Assembly (NCBI GenBank): GCA_007922305.1
Contig: ML677334.1
Location: 15,277,360 to 15,341,359, forward strand
Reading direction: 5' to 3'
Source of the DNA: Dermatemys mawii
Taxonomy: Eukaryota; Chordata; Testudines; Dermatemydidae
Length of the DNA: 64,000 bases
Below are positions 11,469 to 25,292 of this stretch, one piece after another (position 1 is the first letter of the stretch; each line of letters opens with the position of its first letter). The notes under the pieces were generated by a model. The model was not told the origin of the DNA. It was given only the letters and a program-made list of their open reading frames with translations, and made no database searches. Position numbers and translations under genes: made by a program.

Positions 11469-12500
11469 AACTTTCCAGAACTAGAAATGATTGCTGCATC
11501 CCACTGGACATGGAGAATCCCAGCTTTCCAATGGGATAGAACATCCATTTTAACCCTAATGGCTCATGAGATATTGAAAATTAAACCTGTCACTAGTCCA
11601 GGACTGACTACTGAACATTCCTCAGATCAAACTAATATGTAATTCTGTATGTGTGAGAGTTGGAAAATTTCACTTCTGGGGTGAAAGAAAATCATTTTTG
11701 CTTGAAATTTCAGTTGAAAAGGACATTTTTTGAGAAACTTGCAAAGGTGTTTAAACTGTCAGTGCCTCTGTATCCTTAATGTTAGTATTGGCGACCATGA
11801 AATCTATCATATTCCTCGACCCACAAGAACTATACACATACTTGTGACTTCTGGAAACTTGAATTATTTTTTTTCCTCAGCTTTGTCCCAGTCAAGACTT
11901 ACCTTTATCAAATAAGGTGGTTTAAAAATAGTGAGATCAGTTGAGAAGCAGTCTGTATATTTAAGAGTTTTATGCAAATCTGAAGTGCATCAATTACAGG
12001 CTTAATATATTTTTAATTGTTCATTTAAATTATGAGTATATTAAATATGTTCAAAGGAGCTCCTGCAATTTATGGATTACGTTCTTTAAAAGCTTTAGAG
12101 CGAAAAAAACAACAACTTTAGTTCGTGTTAATAAAATTAACTATATCTATGCCACTTTGGCAGTAATGAAAGTACTTAACAACTGCAGCTTGCTATTTAA
12201 TGACCTATGTGGAATAAGTTTGATACCTGTCCAGTTCACAATGGAAAAGTGTCTACATTATACAAATAAGAAACACAGTCAATGCTAATTAGCTTTTTTT
12301 GGGGGGGGGGGGTAGTTCAGTAGACAGAACAAGGATTAATAATCACTGAAACTAATTACCCTGTTATATAGAGAGAACACCTCCCCAGGTCAAAGTTGAT
12401 GCACTTTGATGGAAAGTATAGTGCAAGCTTTCACTCCTACTGCCCATGGAGTTGCTACTCTATGGAAAGAATAGTTCTATGGTGAACTCAAGAGATTTGC
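11469..12500. other. AT-rich DNA with a poly-G run
   Basis: A run of 12 G follows a T-run at about 12294-12312. Nothing else is recognised. Confidence 0.5.
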
Positions 12501-12520
12501 ATTCAATTCAATTCAATTCA
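12501..12520. repeat. Microsatellite (ATTCA)4
   Basis: Four perfect copies of attca lie directly upstream of the MIR-like SINE. Confidence 0.85.
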
Positions 12521-12529
12521 GGATTGTGT

Positions 12530-12760
12530 TTAGACTTCCTGGGTGACCTTGAGCAAGTAACTTCACCATTCTATGCCTCAGTTCCCCATCTGTAAAATGG
12601 CCATAATAATATTTTCTTAGTCTGTCTAATCTATTTAAACATTAGGATCCTTGGAGCAGAGAATATCTCAACAATGTGTTTGTCAGTGCCTTCCACAATG
12701 AGGCTTGGACCTTTTGATGTCTCTAGGTGCTACAGTAACACAAGTTAATACTATTAACAG
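12530..12760 (+). mobile_element. MIR-like ancient SINE
   Basis: The core 'gggtgaccttgagcaagtaa', 'cttcaccattctatgcctca' and 'gttccccatctgtaaaatgg' is the diagnostic centre of MIR/CORE-SINEs. The 3' part ('ggagcagagaatatctcaa', 'gtcagtgccttccacaatg', 'ctctaggtgctacagtaac') matches the tail form common in sauropsids. Elements of this class were active in early amniotes, so the copy is a very old insertion. Confidence 0.8.
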
Positions 12761-15231
12761 TATGGATGAAGCACAGAGGATTCCATCTCTGGAGCTATCA
12801 CTTTTGAGAAATATTAAATGCATCACCTTCAACAAGCACTGAATTCACATGAACATTAAAAATACCCTGAATTTTATTTCTACCATTTTTGTTAATATGT
12901 TCTTATCTGCAATATTTATAAAAAATGAATATCATTCTCATACACTATATTTTTATTCACCACCACAGTATTTTCCCCTGTACATCATGTTTAATGATCT
13001 TCACCACAGTCTCTGAGCTCTACTTTAAGTTCTGTTTAGACATGTGTCTTTCAAAGTGAAACACAGAGTCAATTAATAAAATCAGTGAATTGACTTCAAG
13101 CAAGAACTTGAGTTTTAAGGACATAAAAAGTATCTGCAACATTACAGCTACTCAGTATAAATCTCCACTGCTAGAGGCCAGCAGAGTATTACATTACTCT
13201 TTGAACTGCTGGTTCACTGAACTATTTTCTGACGGTATAAATTTTGTTCTTTCAAAGGAAAGAAGTGGACAGAACAATGCCCAATTCTACATAATTTGTT
13301 AGATTTCAGAGATTAATGGGCTACATTGGCAGCTGAGCCTCAACCTTTTGCAGGTGCAATTTGCATTTGCAAAATTTCTGCCTGCACTAGCCTGCTGGTC
13401 TGTGAGAGATACATGTCCCTTACTCTCCAAACTATGTGGGTTTGTTACAGCTGATGGCTAGGGAATCTGCTCCTTTAGCTCATGTTGTAGCAGTTCATAC
13501 CTGGTTTTATAGGACATACAGGTTTAGTATTAGCCATGCCCTTTACTTCCTTCTCCCTTTAGCTCTACTTCACCTCCTGGCTGATCAGCACAGGTGTTCA
13601 TAACAGTGTTGACAGGAGTGAAAAAAAAGATCTGAGTTGTTTGTTTTGTTGGTAGGGGGTTATAATGAATGGTATTGCTGCACTTCAGTTATACTTGGTA
13701 TTGATTTGGTGGTATTTTTTACCATGATGTCAAACATACCTAGAGCATAGGGATGTTTTAGCTATTTATTTATTTATCTAAATAAATAATAAATTAATAT
13801 TTGCTCTGGGAATGTGTTTCTGAGTTTGGCAAGCTATGAAATAAGTATGTATTGTATTGCAAGGGCAGCAAAGAATTCTAAGGGTTCTGGAGCATGAATC
13901 CAGTGAATAGAGTAATGGCTCAAGCCACTAAAACAAGAAATTGCCTGTTTTCTTTCATTGAAACAGCACATAATCAATATAGTGACATGTACAAGTCCTT
14001 ATTTAATTTAATTTTCATGTGGCTTTTAATTATTAGTATTATGTAAAGATAGTAGAAAATATACCCAATTACTGACTGATAAAATTAACAGAAATGTATT
14101 ATTTTAGTTAAGGCTTCTTCATTAATTGTATATTATTTATGTAAAATGGGATGCCTTTTCACTGAGTGAATGAAAACATAACCCTTAATAAGGTTGGGTT
14201 TATCTATTAACATACAATTACTCACACTTTCGGGGACTGAATCTCTTTTTTGGGGAGTGGTAGAAATGTCCTGCTTAAAGTTCAGTCAGAGAGCTGGTAT
14301 ATTCTCTTGCCATATAGTTTAGCTGTGTGTGTATGTGTGCGCATGTACAGATAAGCACACCACCCCCATGCTTATTCAAAAAGTTACATTCTTTTCTGTT
14401 TTCTTGGTTCTCAATGTACTTATTCCTCTCCTTTTCACTCATTTAACCTTTAACTAGCTTTAAGGTATGCTGCTCAATTATGATCATGGCAGTGGAGACC
14501 TGAAGCTTTTCTCTGATTTAGCAGGACTGACCTTTACTTGATTTGCCCCCACTTCAGTGTTTCTCACTATCAGAACTCTTGGGAAACTTGTTATGTTAGC
14601 ATGGGTGAGGAGAAGGGAAAGAAATCCATAATCAGCCTGGGAAAATGGTGTCTTGCTGCTTTTACAGCCTCCTCAGCTACATCCATCTTTAATTGCTCCC
14701 TGATGGTGGTCTTTGGTGGTGGAATGGTAGTTTGAGAAACAAACCACAGAATAAAATAAAGTTGATATTTATTGTTTCTTGTTTAAAGTACATTGTGGTT
14801 AGGGACCTCAACCAATTTTAACAATGAAATGATTCTCCATATTACACTGGTCTACAATTTTTTAGAAGTCATCCGCTTTAGAGATAAAATGTGATATTTA
14901 TTATGTATTTTGATGTGCTGAATTCAAATATGACAATTAAAACAACTGACTGGCTACTGTTTCTAAGATATTTAAGTTTTTACATTTTATGTCTATGTAT
15001 ATTGTGTAGATAGTAGAGTTTTAATCATAAATTGTAAACCTAGGTCTTTTCATGTGTTTATGGTTGCTTTACATGATAATATTTCACCTGTCCTCTTTAT
15101 GTAACACTTTAAAAATCAGCAAAAGGGTTATATACATAAAATGTATTATGAAACAAAAGGCAAAAAACTATTATGTACATAGTTTAGTCCTATTCAGTGT
15201 CTACTCGGTGCTTTTTGGCTTGTCTTTTGTA
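12761..15231. other. AT-rich DNA, nothing recognised
   Basis: A small A/T palindrome of tttattta repeats occurs near 13764-13797. The last ~200 bases may be the 3' untranslated part of the element gene on - that ends at 15232. Confidence 0.45.
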
Positions 15232-16865
15232 TTAATTAAATGGAGTATCTCTTGTCACTGTCCAGCAATAGTCTGCAAGCATTGATGGGCTCCATTTGCC
15301 CTGATAGCATTTCTCCATTGTTGCAATGTCCTGGTGAAATCGCTCACCGTGCTCATCGCTCAGTGCTCTGCAGTTCGGTGGAAAAAATCTAGATGAGAGT
15401 GCAAAAAATGTATCTTTAGTGACATGTTGCAACAAGGCTTTTGTATGCCTTGCGGAGGTTTTCCACCAACAACCTGTAGTTGTCTGCCTTGTTGTTTCCA
15501 AGAAAATGTATTGCCACTGACTGGAAGGCTTTCCATGTCATCTTTTCCTTGCCACGCAGTGCATGGTCAAATGCATCATCTCGAAGAAGTTCACGAATCT
15601 GAGGACCAACAAAGACACCTTCCTTTATCTTAGCTTCACTTAACCTTGGAAATTTTCCAGGAGGTACTTGAAAGCTGCTTGTGTTTTGTCAATGGCCTTG
15701 ACAAAGTTCTTCATCAGACCCAGCTTGACGTGTAAAGGTGGTAACAAAATCTTCCTTGATTCAACGAGTGGTGGATGCTGAACAGTTTTCCTCCCAGGCT
15801 CCAATGACTGTCGGAGTGGCCAGTCTTTCTTGATGTAGTGGGAATCTCTTGCACGACTATCCCATTCGCAGAGAAAACAGCAGTACTTTGTGTATCCAGT
15901 CTGCAGACCAAGCAAGAGAGCAACAACCTTCAAATCACCAGAAAGCTGCCACTGATGTTAGTCATAGTTTATGCACCTCAAAAGTTGTTTCATGTTGTCA
16001 TAGGTTTCCTTCATATGGACTGCATGACCAACTGGAATTGATGGCAAAACATTGCCATTATGCAGCAAAAAAACTTGTCTTCGATGAATCAATGAAGTCT
16101 CCACTCATCTGCATCGTGAATGATGTTGAGGGCTGCCATCACACCATCGATGTTGTTGCAGGCTACAAGATCACCTTCCATGAAGAAGAATGGGACAAGA
16201 TCCTTTTGACGGTCACGGAACATGGAAACCCTAACATCGTCTGCCAGCAGATTCCACTGCTGTAGTCTGGAGCCCAACAGCTCTGTCTTACTCGTGGGTA
16301 GTTCCAAATCCCCGAAAAGGTCACTCAGTTCAGCTTGTGTTATGAGGTGTAGTTCAGAGGAGGAGAATGGGAGAAAATGTGGGTCCTGTGACATCAGTGG
16401 TTCAGGACCAGAAGTTTCATCCTCTTCCTCATCTGACTCAAGTGAGAATGATTCTGGTGCATCAGGAACCAGCAGTCCTTCTCCGTGGGGTATTGGGCGT
16501 ATAGCTGATGGAATGTTTGGATAATGCACAGTCCACTTTTTCTTCTTTGACACACCTTTCCCAACTGGAGGCACCATGCAGAAGAAACAATTGCTGTTAT
16601 GATCTTTTGGCTCTCTCCAAATCATTGGCACTGCAAAAGGCATAGATTTCCTTTTCCTGTTCAACCACTGGCGAAGATTTGTTGCACAAGTCTTGCAGCA
16701 TATGTGTGGGGCCCACCTCTTGTCCTGATCTCCAATTTTGCAGCCAAAATAAAGGTGATAGGCTTTCTTAACCAGAGTGGTTATACTGCGCTTTTGTGAT
16801 GCAAAAGTCGCTTCACCACAAACATAGCAGAAGTTATCTGCACTGTTCACACAAGTACGAGGCAT
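15232..16865 (-). pseudogene. Cysteine-rich protein of an uncharacterised multi-copy element family (frameshifted)
   Basis: Reading on -, the frame starts at an ATG at 16865 (MPRTCVNSADNFCYVCGEAT) and stays open for 258 codons. The N-terminus has a zinc-finger-like set: CYVCGE, then YFGCKIGDQDK, then HICCKTC, similar in spacing to ZAD-type fingers. A second CFFC pair (around residue 94) and an acidic segment ESDEEEDE follow. Beyond 16089 coding continues with small frameshifts: FIDSSK (~16090), SGDLKVVALLLGLQ (~15930), CCFLCEWDSRARDSHY, LLPPLHVKLGLMKNFVKAI, EAKIKEGVFVGPQIRELLRDDAFD, HFLGNNKADNYRLLVENL, and finally LSDEHGERFHQDI and KWSPSMLADYCW. The total is about 545 codons with at least three shifts. 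I recall very similar hypothetical proteins in fish, insects and cnidarians, which fits a mobile element. The two aspartates (FIDSS, GDLK), the CxxC-H insert and the later E (HGERFH) could be an RNase H-like active site; that is inference. Confidence 0.7.
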
Positions 16866-18923
16866 CTCTGCTCACTTTGGCTAAACAGAAATGTGTCCCT
16901 TTGCAAAATCAAACACTGACAAATAAGAGAGCACGACACTATATGATTTCTAGAGCTGATATAGGGCAATTTGTTCAGCAGAGTGATGTAAGCTTCATTA
17001 TGACTGCATCATCCATAACTTCTAGGAATAATATGATGCAATTCATATCATGTATAACGCAATACCAGCTTCAGATTGCATCATTCATTGTTTTGCCTAA
17101 AAAGCCAGTACTGTCCAAAACCAGTCATAGATTTATTCATAGATCCAGTCAAAGATGTATTTTAGTCATTTCTAGTTTAAATGGAGATCCCTTCCCTTTA
17201 TAACTCACTTATCCTCTGCCATTCCCATGTCAAGGGTCGTATATACTGACCCAGTAGCATATCTTGAAAACTAGAGCCAATCTACAATTTTAAGCATCAT
17301 TTTCGTTCTCAGTGACCCAGAATTAGTAAAGTGTGACTACATTTATTTCAGAAGCATTTTGGCTGTAGAGCAGTGTTATCCAATCCCCTCCAACTCAAGT
17401 TCAATATGTACATTAACAAACAATATTTACAAAAAAATTAATAATAAATTTAAAAGACTTTGAAAAAGGAAAAGAAAATGGCAAAGGGAAAAAAAGAAAA
17501 CATGGTTGAAATGGACTAGCCAACTCTTACTATGACACCCCTTTAATAAGATAATCCTTCTCTTGTTCATGAAAAGCAAATTCCTAGTTACCCTGTTCAA
17601 AGCTCTGAACAACTCTGGTCCTGTCTTCATTGCTTCATCTAATCTTACATTCCATCAAATTTTTCCCTATGCAACTTTTTTCCTAATTGTTTCCATTTTC
17701 TCAGTCTTTGTCCATCAGATTTGCCTTCTTTCATGTAGTTAGGCCTAGCTGAAATACTTCACAGAATGCTTTTCAGTGGAAATTGAGGATTTTGGCAAAG
17801 AGAAAATTTTCAGGATGTCCAATTGGTTTTTAAAATATATTTTTTCTTTGGAGAATGGGACATCTGGAAACTGAACATAAGAGACAAACTGGGGAAAAAA
17901 AAATCATCAGAGTTTTTTATCACAATGTTTTGTTTTACTGTGCCTCAAAACTGGAGGACAGAATAGTTTGTGGAGTTTGGGTTGTAAAGTTATAATTTTC
18001 CATGTCTGGGGAGGGAGAGTTTGGACCAGATCTGCGGTTGATATTAGGGTGCTACCTAAAAGAATTTCTGGTAAAATATTTTCTTTTAGAAAATTTCCAT
18101 GAATGATATTAACATGTGTTTTAAAATAGTGCTTCAAATGCATAAGACTACAGAGAAAGTGAAAATATGTGGTTTAAAGACCTACATTAAATGTTGGGAA
18201 TGGGATAATTGCAGGGCAAGTAGAAGAGAATACAGAATATGCTCATGCCCCAAATCTCATGAGAAGTTGACCATTATATTACTGTGAAGTTATAATTCTT
18301 TGATCTGAAATTATTTTTCTCTGAAAAGGACAATTAATCTTCCTGCATGACTCCCCCCGCCCCCCGCCAGTTTCAGCATTATAACTTCACTCCTGCCTTG
18401 TGCAATGAGATTACTATTATAACTGAGGCTGTAAGAATATAATACTTTAGAACCTGTTTGCTGACATAGCTGGAGTTTCAATATGTGAAAGATTTCTTTA
18501 TAAAAAACAAAAAGAAATATCAGAATACTATGTGGTTCAGAGAAATTTCTTGGATCAGATTACATATAATTTAAAGACTGATTTTACCCATACATGAACT
18601 CTTGTTTCATAATTTTGCACATAGTGGTCCAATCAATCCCTAATTTAATTTAATTGAGTAGATATATATCATGGATAATATTAACCCATTGTATTTCATA
18701 ATATATGGCCTGCTCTTATTCCTGCTCATATGAAGTTGTTAAACCCAGGATTGCCAAATATATGGTTGCCTCTCTTTGGCCTGAGCAGTTTGGTAATATT
18801 TGAGGCCTTGACAGATTGTTTCCAGTAAGAGGAAAAATTGATTATATGAATCAGGTTTTTCTTTGGCGCAATCCTGTTCTCTACAAAGAATGTACACAAA
18901 CTCTTGTTTTCCTGAATATAGTA
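16866..18923. other. AT-rich DNA; first ~350 bp may be the element's 5' leader
   Basis: Bases to about 17200 lie immediately upstream of the minus-strand element gene and could be its untranslated leader. After that I recognise nothing. An 11-C tract with one G lies near 18354-18367. Confidence 0.4.
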
Positions 18924-19255
18924 CAGGGATCAGCAACCTGTGGCATGCAGCCTGTCAGGGAACTCCGCTGGTGGGCTGGGACAATTTGTTTACCTGCAGA
19001 GTCTGCAGGTTCAGCTGATCACAGCTCCGACTGGCTGCGGTTCACCTTTCCTGGCCAATGGGGACTGCAGGAAGCTGCGTGGACTGAGGGATGTGCTGGC
19101 TGCCTCTTCCCATGGCCGCCATTGTCTGGGAACGGCAAACCACGGCCAGTGGGAGCTGCGATCGATGAACCTGTGGACACTGCAGGTAAACAAACTGTCC
19201 TGACCTGCCAGCAGATTTCCCTGATGAGCCACATGCCAAAGGTCGCTGATCCCTG
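18924..19255. mobile_element. Complete hAT non-autonomous element, 332 bp
   Basis: The ends are inverted: 'cagggatcagcaacct' on the left and 'aggtcgctgatccctg' on the right, with one mismatch in 16. The interior is GC-rich with a partial internal inverted repeat ('gctccgactggctgcggtt' against 'ccacggccagtgggagct'). No clear 8-bp duplication remains. Two fragments of the same family lie at 10972-11097 and 11304-11455. Confidence 0.8.
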
Positions 19256-22250
19256 ACAATAGAAACAAAGAACAGGAGACGGCTTCCTTCTTGGGAAACC
19301 CGTGTGCCTTTCGGAAAGTACTGTATCAAATAGAAGTCACTTTCCACTGCTTCTCTCTCCTTCCCCTTCCTTTCTGGTTGTTGTCTGTCTCCCTCTCTCA
19401 CACACAGGTACACACAACATCAACTAAGCAACCCCCCAACCCTCAAATTTGCAATCAGTCTCCAGGGAAACCCTTCAGCCCACACGGGTCAGCTTCTGCT
19501 CTAGCCCTATCAGGCTGCCTAGAGTGACTTGGCAGTGGTTTCTATTATTTCAGCTTTCTGTGCACAAAGGTGCATTTAATTGTGCCTTCCATTTAGCCTG
19601 AATGAAGATTTCTTAGTACACGCATCAGTTTTCACTGGGTCTGCAACTGACCTGTAAATCAAAGATATCCATTGTAGCAGCCTTTCAGCATAACAACATT
19701 ACTTTTGTACTTTATTTTTCTTTGAATATTTGTTTGTATTGCTTTAATATATTACCTGCTAAAGCTGGGCCCATGTCACAAAATTCAAATCTGAATTTCA
19801 AACCCCCCAAAGTCTGATGGTATTGAGATCCAAGGTTTTGGATCAGTAAGGGTTGCTGGTTGCTCAGCCCTTTCAAAAAATATAGATCTTATTTAGGTTT
19901 ATAAGTATAGACTTATGATCCTAACATTTAAGCACCTATTTTTGAAAATCTTCATCTAAGCTACTTAATAATAATACTCATCAACAATCCTTCTCCTAGT
20001 CTAAGCAAGCAACTGCCACATAAGATGACTGAAAGTGAAAAAAGACTTAGCAGCATGCCCCAAAAGTACGAATTGGGGCTATGTCAGAGCAGAATTCTCT
20101 AATTAAGAATGTGCCCCTTGGGAAATATTGTAATTGCAGCCTAAACAGAGGGAGAGAAGTTACTATCTGTTTTGCGCTAATCTCTTTTCTACATCAGTTC
20201 TGATTGACTGACATATTAACCTCTCATATGCATAGGTTAAAATCTGTACTTTCTATATTTAACTGAACTTTGCATGACATGTTTATTTGCTAATTGTTAT
20301 TGTGATTATCTGATTGTTGTCTGATTTTGAAATGTATTTGCTGTGTTTGGAACAGTATCTTGGGGGCTGTATTTGGGGAGTTTTTAACGTGTCTCTAGAA
20401 TATCTGGTTGGCCTTCAATACTGTAAACAAAGGCAGAAGCCACCTCAGGTGAAAAAAATAATTGGCATTTGAAAAGCTCATCAAAAATAGGGAAGTCTCC
20501 ACCCTATCAGCTTTACTTTGTCTGGAAGGATTTATTAGAAAACTAACAGAACAAACATCCTAAAGGTGTTACTCAAAATATAGATGGGAAGATAGGATTT
20601 TCCCCCTCATCCTTTCACATGCCTCAAGCTTCAGACAACTTCAGAAGGTAGACTTTGAAGAGGAAGGCAGTCCCTTTGAAATTCGGGGTATGTTTCCATA
20701 CTACTTAGAAGAAAATCGTAAGACTGAATATAAAGGGATACTGACCTATGCTAAGCATTGGCTAAACCAGAATATGTGGTACAATGGAGATTGTAAACTG
20801 ATAAGAATGCAATTATGTGAATGAAATAGTGTCCCACTGCTAACTGTATCAGGATAATAAGGTTAAAAGTGGGACCTAATGTTTAACATAATCATGAGAT
20901 GTTTTGACGTCTGAATAATAAAGGGTAGCTAGACAAAGGACACAACACACAAATTCCCATAACAGACACAAAGAGGATTCAACACTGGGGCAATACCCAT
21001 GGGGATATGAATTAGTGTGAGGACCTATAATCAAAGTTGGGCCCAGGAATTCTAAGAATGAAAGATTTCTAATCTTGTATAATCAAACAGCAGACACCAG
21101 AGTTATTTGTCCAAGAATGGGTAGTGGGGACAGCCTCACTACACTAGTTTTGACTTAATTTGTTTGAATTTTATTGAATTTTTTTCTTTTCTCCCATGAA
21201 CATTACTTAATCAAGAAAACTCAGACTGACAGTTGTTAGTGGAGTCAGTCACGGGCAGCAAGAAGAAAACCTGAAGCAGCACTGGCAACACCATTCAATT
21301 GCAAATCATGAAATTGGCTTACAAAACTATGAGATTTTTGCGTATGAGCATTAAAGGGTCAAAAGCCAACCATAAATATATATGCAAAAATGTGTCCTTT
21401 CCACCTGTTGTGCAAAAGGGACTCACCTTATCCTTGACTATCCCTGCAATGAGGGAGCTGACATTTGATCCTGCTTTCGTCTCCCACGCTCACCATTTTC
21501 CTATGTACCCCTCTGCCCCTCCTCACATCTCCTCCACATTCCCCTGCAACTTCTAAATCTGTCTCCTACCACTGTCATACCCTGCTCCCCGGAGACACTT
21601 CAAGCTCCTTTTACAGTCTCTCTGCTGCTCCTTACAGATCCTGTGCCTTAATAATGTTTAGACTAGCTCCTCCTAAACTGTAGAGTGTTAGCTACTTTAC
21701 CTGTGGGCCTGGGTTCAGTTTCATTGAAAACAGTGAGAGGTGGCAACCATCTTTCTTATAGGGCAGTCCTCCTTCCATAAGCAGATAGATTATAATGAAA
21801 TGAAAGCCAGCTTGCTGGCTTAGGCCTTACTGACAGTAAGGAGTTAAAATAGACACTTTGAATACGGGGAAAATTGTGATTTGGCAGCCATTTATTACAT
21901 TTTGATAAGATAGGTTAAAAAAACCCACCTAAATCACTAGAATTTGCAATATTGCAGAAGTCAGACCACAGACAGAGGTGAAAATATCAGCTTGCACTTT
22001 CTCCCAAAGGCTCATAAATGCTTATTTCTACAGGAGTACCAGTGGACTGACCACAGGCATTGGGAAAGCCTAAAATACAAACTACAGGCCAGAAGAAAGG
22101 TCAGATGTTACGGTACAATTGTTATGTATTCAGCAATGACATGACAGTCAGAACCATAGAAAACATAAAGGAAAAACCAGTCCTGACCCCAGGAGCTTAG
22201 GTGCAAGAAGATAAACAAAAGACATGAGTTCAAATACAGAAAGAACTGGG
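19256..22250. other. AT-rich DNA, nothing recognised
   Basis: Several frames of 60-85 codons are present but none has a recognisable domain or a supportable start context. Confidence 0.45.
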
Positions 22251-22251
22251 A

Positions 22252-22320
22252 GTGAAATTCTGGCCCCCATTGTGGTCAGTGGAAAAATTCCCACTGACTT
22301 CAATGCAGCCAGGGTTTCAC
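22252..22320. repeat. Short palindromic interspersed repeat
   Basis: The left arm 'gtgaaattctggcccccattg' type sequence pairs with the right arm 'caatgcagccagggtttcac' around a centre reading 'cccactgacttcaatg'. It belongs to a dispersed palindromic class described in the findings. Confidence 0.55.
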
Positions 22321-25186
22321 ATTGGGTGACTTTTCCAGCTCATGCTGCTGCAGGCAGGGAACAGTAGGCTAGCCACTCTCCATCTATCAGGAAGGATACC
22401 CAGTGGATCAGGGACTGAGAGTGGAGTCAGTCTTCAGACCAGACATGACCAGAACAGAACCAGCTGGGTATCAATTGCCTCAGGAAGAGCTATAAAAATA
22501 AGTTGGGTGATCTGAAATCTCCTGAAAACACTGTAGGGCCACCAGCCCTTCTTCACCATTAGACAATGAAAGAAGAGTGGAAGGTACAAAGAAATCTGGG
22601 CCTTTTGAGGGGGAGAGATAGAAAGAAACCAGTAGGAAAAGAGAGATATGGCGGGGCTTCTAAGTTTCTCTGTACAAATAATCAAGTTTCACTAGGCTTC
22701 CTTAAGGTTCCCTCAGCTTTCTGGGATGTGAGCAAATTCAGCAATAAAGCAGCTCTCACAGGTTGCTTGTTCATATGAGATAAACTCTGCAAAAGTTTAG
22801 GCTACATCCTTGCACAATGAAATTGGTAGGTTTCACAGAGCTGTAAAATTAACTCATGCCATCAGATTTCTCCTAACATCTTAAGTATAAGTGGACAGAC
22901 TCCTGATTAATTATTTTCTTATGAAACTCTAAGGGCATCAACTTATAGTGCTTACAACTAGCTATTACGTGCTAAATTCCTAATGCATTTCTCAAAAGAT
23001 AAATTATAGTTTGCTTAGTTGGTGCTCCTAATAAATGTCCTAAACACGACTACTCTTTTAAAATTCCAGAACTCTTTGACATGATTGATCCACATTTTTG
23101 GTATTGATTTGAATAAAATTACATACACTGAATCGGCTGTGTTTGTTGAGTTGGATCCCTCCCTTTTGTCTTGCTGACATACTGCTGCAGTCTTAATTTA
23201 CAAATGGGAGACATAATAATTGTAAATATTAATTCCCACAAGTGGGGGCCCACATAGGTGAAAATGTCTGTCCACACCAAGTGCAGTGCAGGATGAGCGC
23301 TTTATCTTCTCTGCAGTCTATTTATTCTTTTACAATATAAATCTTTGATGTTTGCCTTCTGCAAAAGTTTCATATGTACACAAGTCATAAGTAAACTGTA
23401 TTTTAAATAACATTGTATAGGAATTTAATATTTTTATTTCTTTCATAAAATAAAGACAATAAGAGTGATGCATAGCAATGACAGTGACCTGGCAAAAAAT
23501 AAAATAAAATAAAAATTGAAATTTAACCAAAAAAGGGACAAACTTTTCTCAAAAAACATTGAATTTATCAACCAGCTTTAATTAGTCTGATTCCCCAAAG
23601 TACTCCAAAGTCTCTTGTTGTTTTGATATTTCTCTTTTCTTGATTTTCTTCTTGTGCTACATTTTTCCCCCTACATTTTATGCAATTTTATTTCAGATTG
23701 TATGTGTTTGTTGACCTTAAGGAATTAGAGCGAAAGATTCTCTACTGGGGCTAAATTGGTTAGATGAATTAGTTTAATTGACATGGAGGCAAAGATGTCT
23801 GAAGCTGCTGGATCCTTGTTTTCACAATGGTTCCCATTAGAGCTATCACTGCTACAGATGAACTGGTGGGAATTATTTTCATAAAATTCCTTAATGTCTG
23901 TAATCCTTTCCATGTCTTTTTCCCACACTCCATATTTTTTTCTTCTATACATTTTTAATTCTTTTAAAATGATTTGATTGATATTTTTGCATAAAACCCC
24001 TTTCTACCATTGACTTTTCTCTTCTTCTGTTCTCACAGGCCTTGATTCAACACCCATTAGAGTAAATGGAAAGACTCGCATTTTCTTCAATGGACTTTAG
24101 ATGATGCCCTATCCTGTCTCCAGTGCATTGCTCTCACCATTCTTGGTGGTTTTCCTCTCTCCATATTCATCTTTGGTCCCATTTCTCATCTCCTTATGAA
24201 ATCAGACTTGCTCAACACCTAATAGTATTAAGTTTGTTTGAAGAATGGGAAGGTGACACAGGGCCTGATCCTGATCCCATGAAGCCAGTAGGAGTTCTAC
24301 CCTTGATTTCAGTGGGAACATGATCGAACCCAAAGTGAATCTCTGGGTCTCACCTTTCAAATGCAACTCAGCTGTCAGCTTGGCAAATGTTTTTATTATC
24401 TAGCAGAAACTTTTTGTATGTTTTTGTTTGTTTGTTTGTTTTTATGCTGCCACTGAAGTCAGAAAAAAAGAACAGGACAGGAAAGTAATGGGCTAGAGAG
24501 CTTTCAAATCCAAACATCCATTCATTTTGTTTCAAAGAGACAACATTAATGAATGCCTTTAATACCAAAAGATGAAAAAGGATTTTTTTTTTCTCTTTGC
24601 AATGAAAATGTCCCTGACCTCCTTCCAACCCTGATATTCTATGATTGTTTAGGAAATTCACATTTTGCCTACCTTGAATCATATCTTCCTCATTCTCCAT
24701 TTTCTCACCTCACAGCTACCACATCAAGAATATCATATAAAAAAATCTGAATAAATATCTGCATAAATAAAGAAGGGAAAAGTCAGCCTCTAGAGGTCCT
24801 AAAGAAACTCTAATGACAACAGTGGCATTTGCATCAATACCAGTAGCAGGAAATGAGTTAGTACCTCATTTATTGTCCAAACAGACCATATGGGCAGCAT
24901 GGTGTGTGTGATCAGACTAGGATGTTAATTAAAGCAAACATAATCTATTTGTAGACTAGTGGAAGTAATACTTTTAATACTGACCAATCTAAACATAGAG
25001 CAAAGACTTTTTCACATGTTTGGAACTGAGAATCTATCTGTGACAAATACAGGGCCCCATTCTGCAGTCTTCAATCAAATGGGTTAATTATCAGCACTGA
25101 AATCAATAGAAGTGCTTGTGTGCTTAAGAATTTGCTGTTTCTCTGTCCTAATCTTTATTTGCAAAACCTTTCATTTGCAGACATTT
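22321..25186. other. AT-rich DNA with degenerate palindromic repeats
   Basis: Two further degenerate copies of the palindromic class lie at about 24037-24115 and 24260-24330 ('gggcctgatcctgatccca', 'ttgatttcagtggga'). A (TTTG)n run is at 24418-24441. No gene is recognised. Confidence 0.45.
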
Positions 25187-25292
25187 GGCCCAGTCCTGCA
25201 AACCATTCATCACATGCGTGATTCTTACTCACATGAATAATCCAATTGTCTTCAGTAGGTTTTGTCACCTCAGTTAGGGTTTGCATGATCAG
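25187..25292. repeat. Palindromic interspersed repeat
   Basis: The left 'ggcccagtcctgcaaacc' pairs imperfectly with the right 'gggtttgcatgatcag'; between them is 'cacatgcgtgattcttactc' facing 'acatgaat'. It is the same class as 22252-22320, with the longer arm type. Confidence 0.5.
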
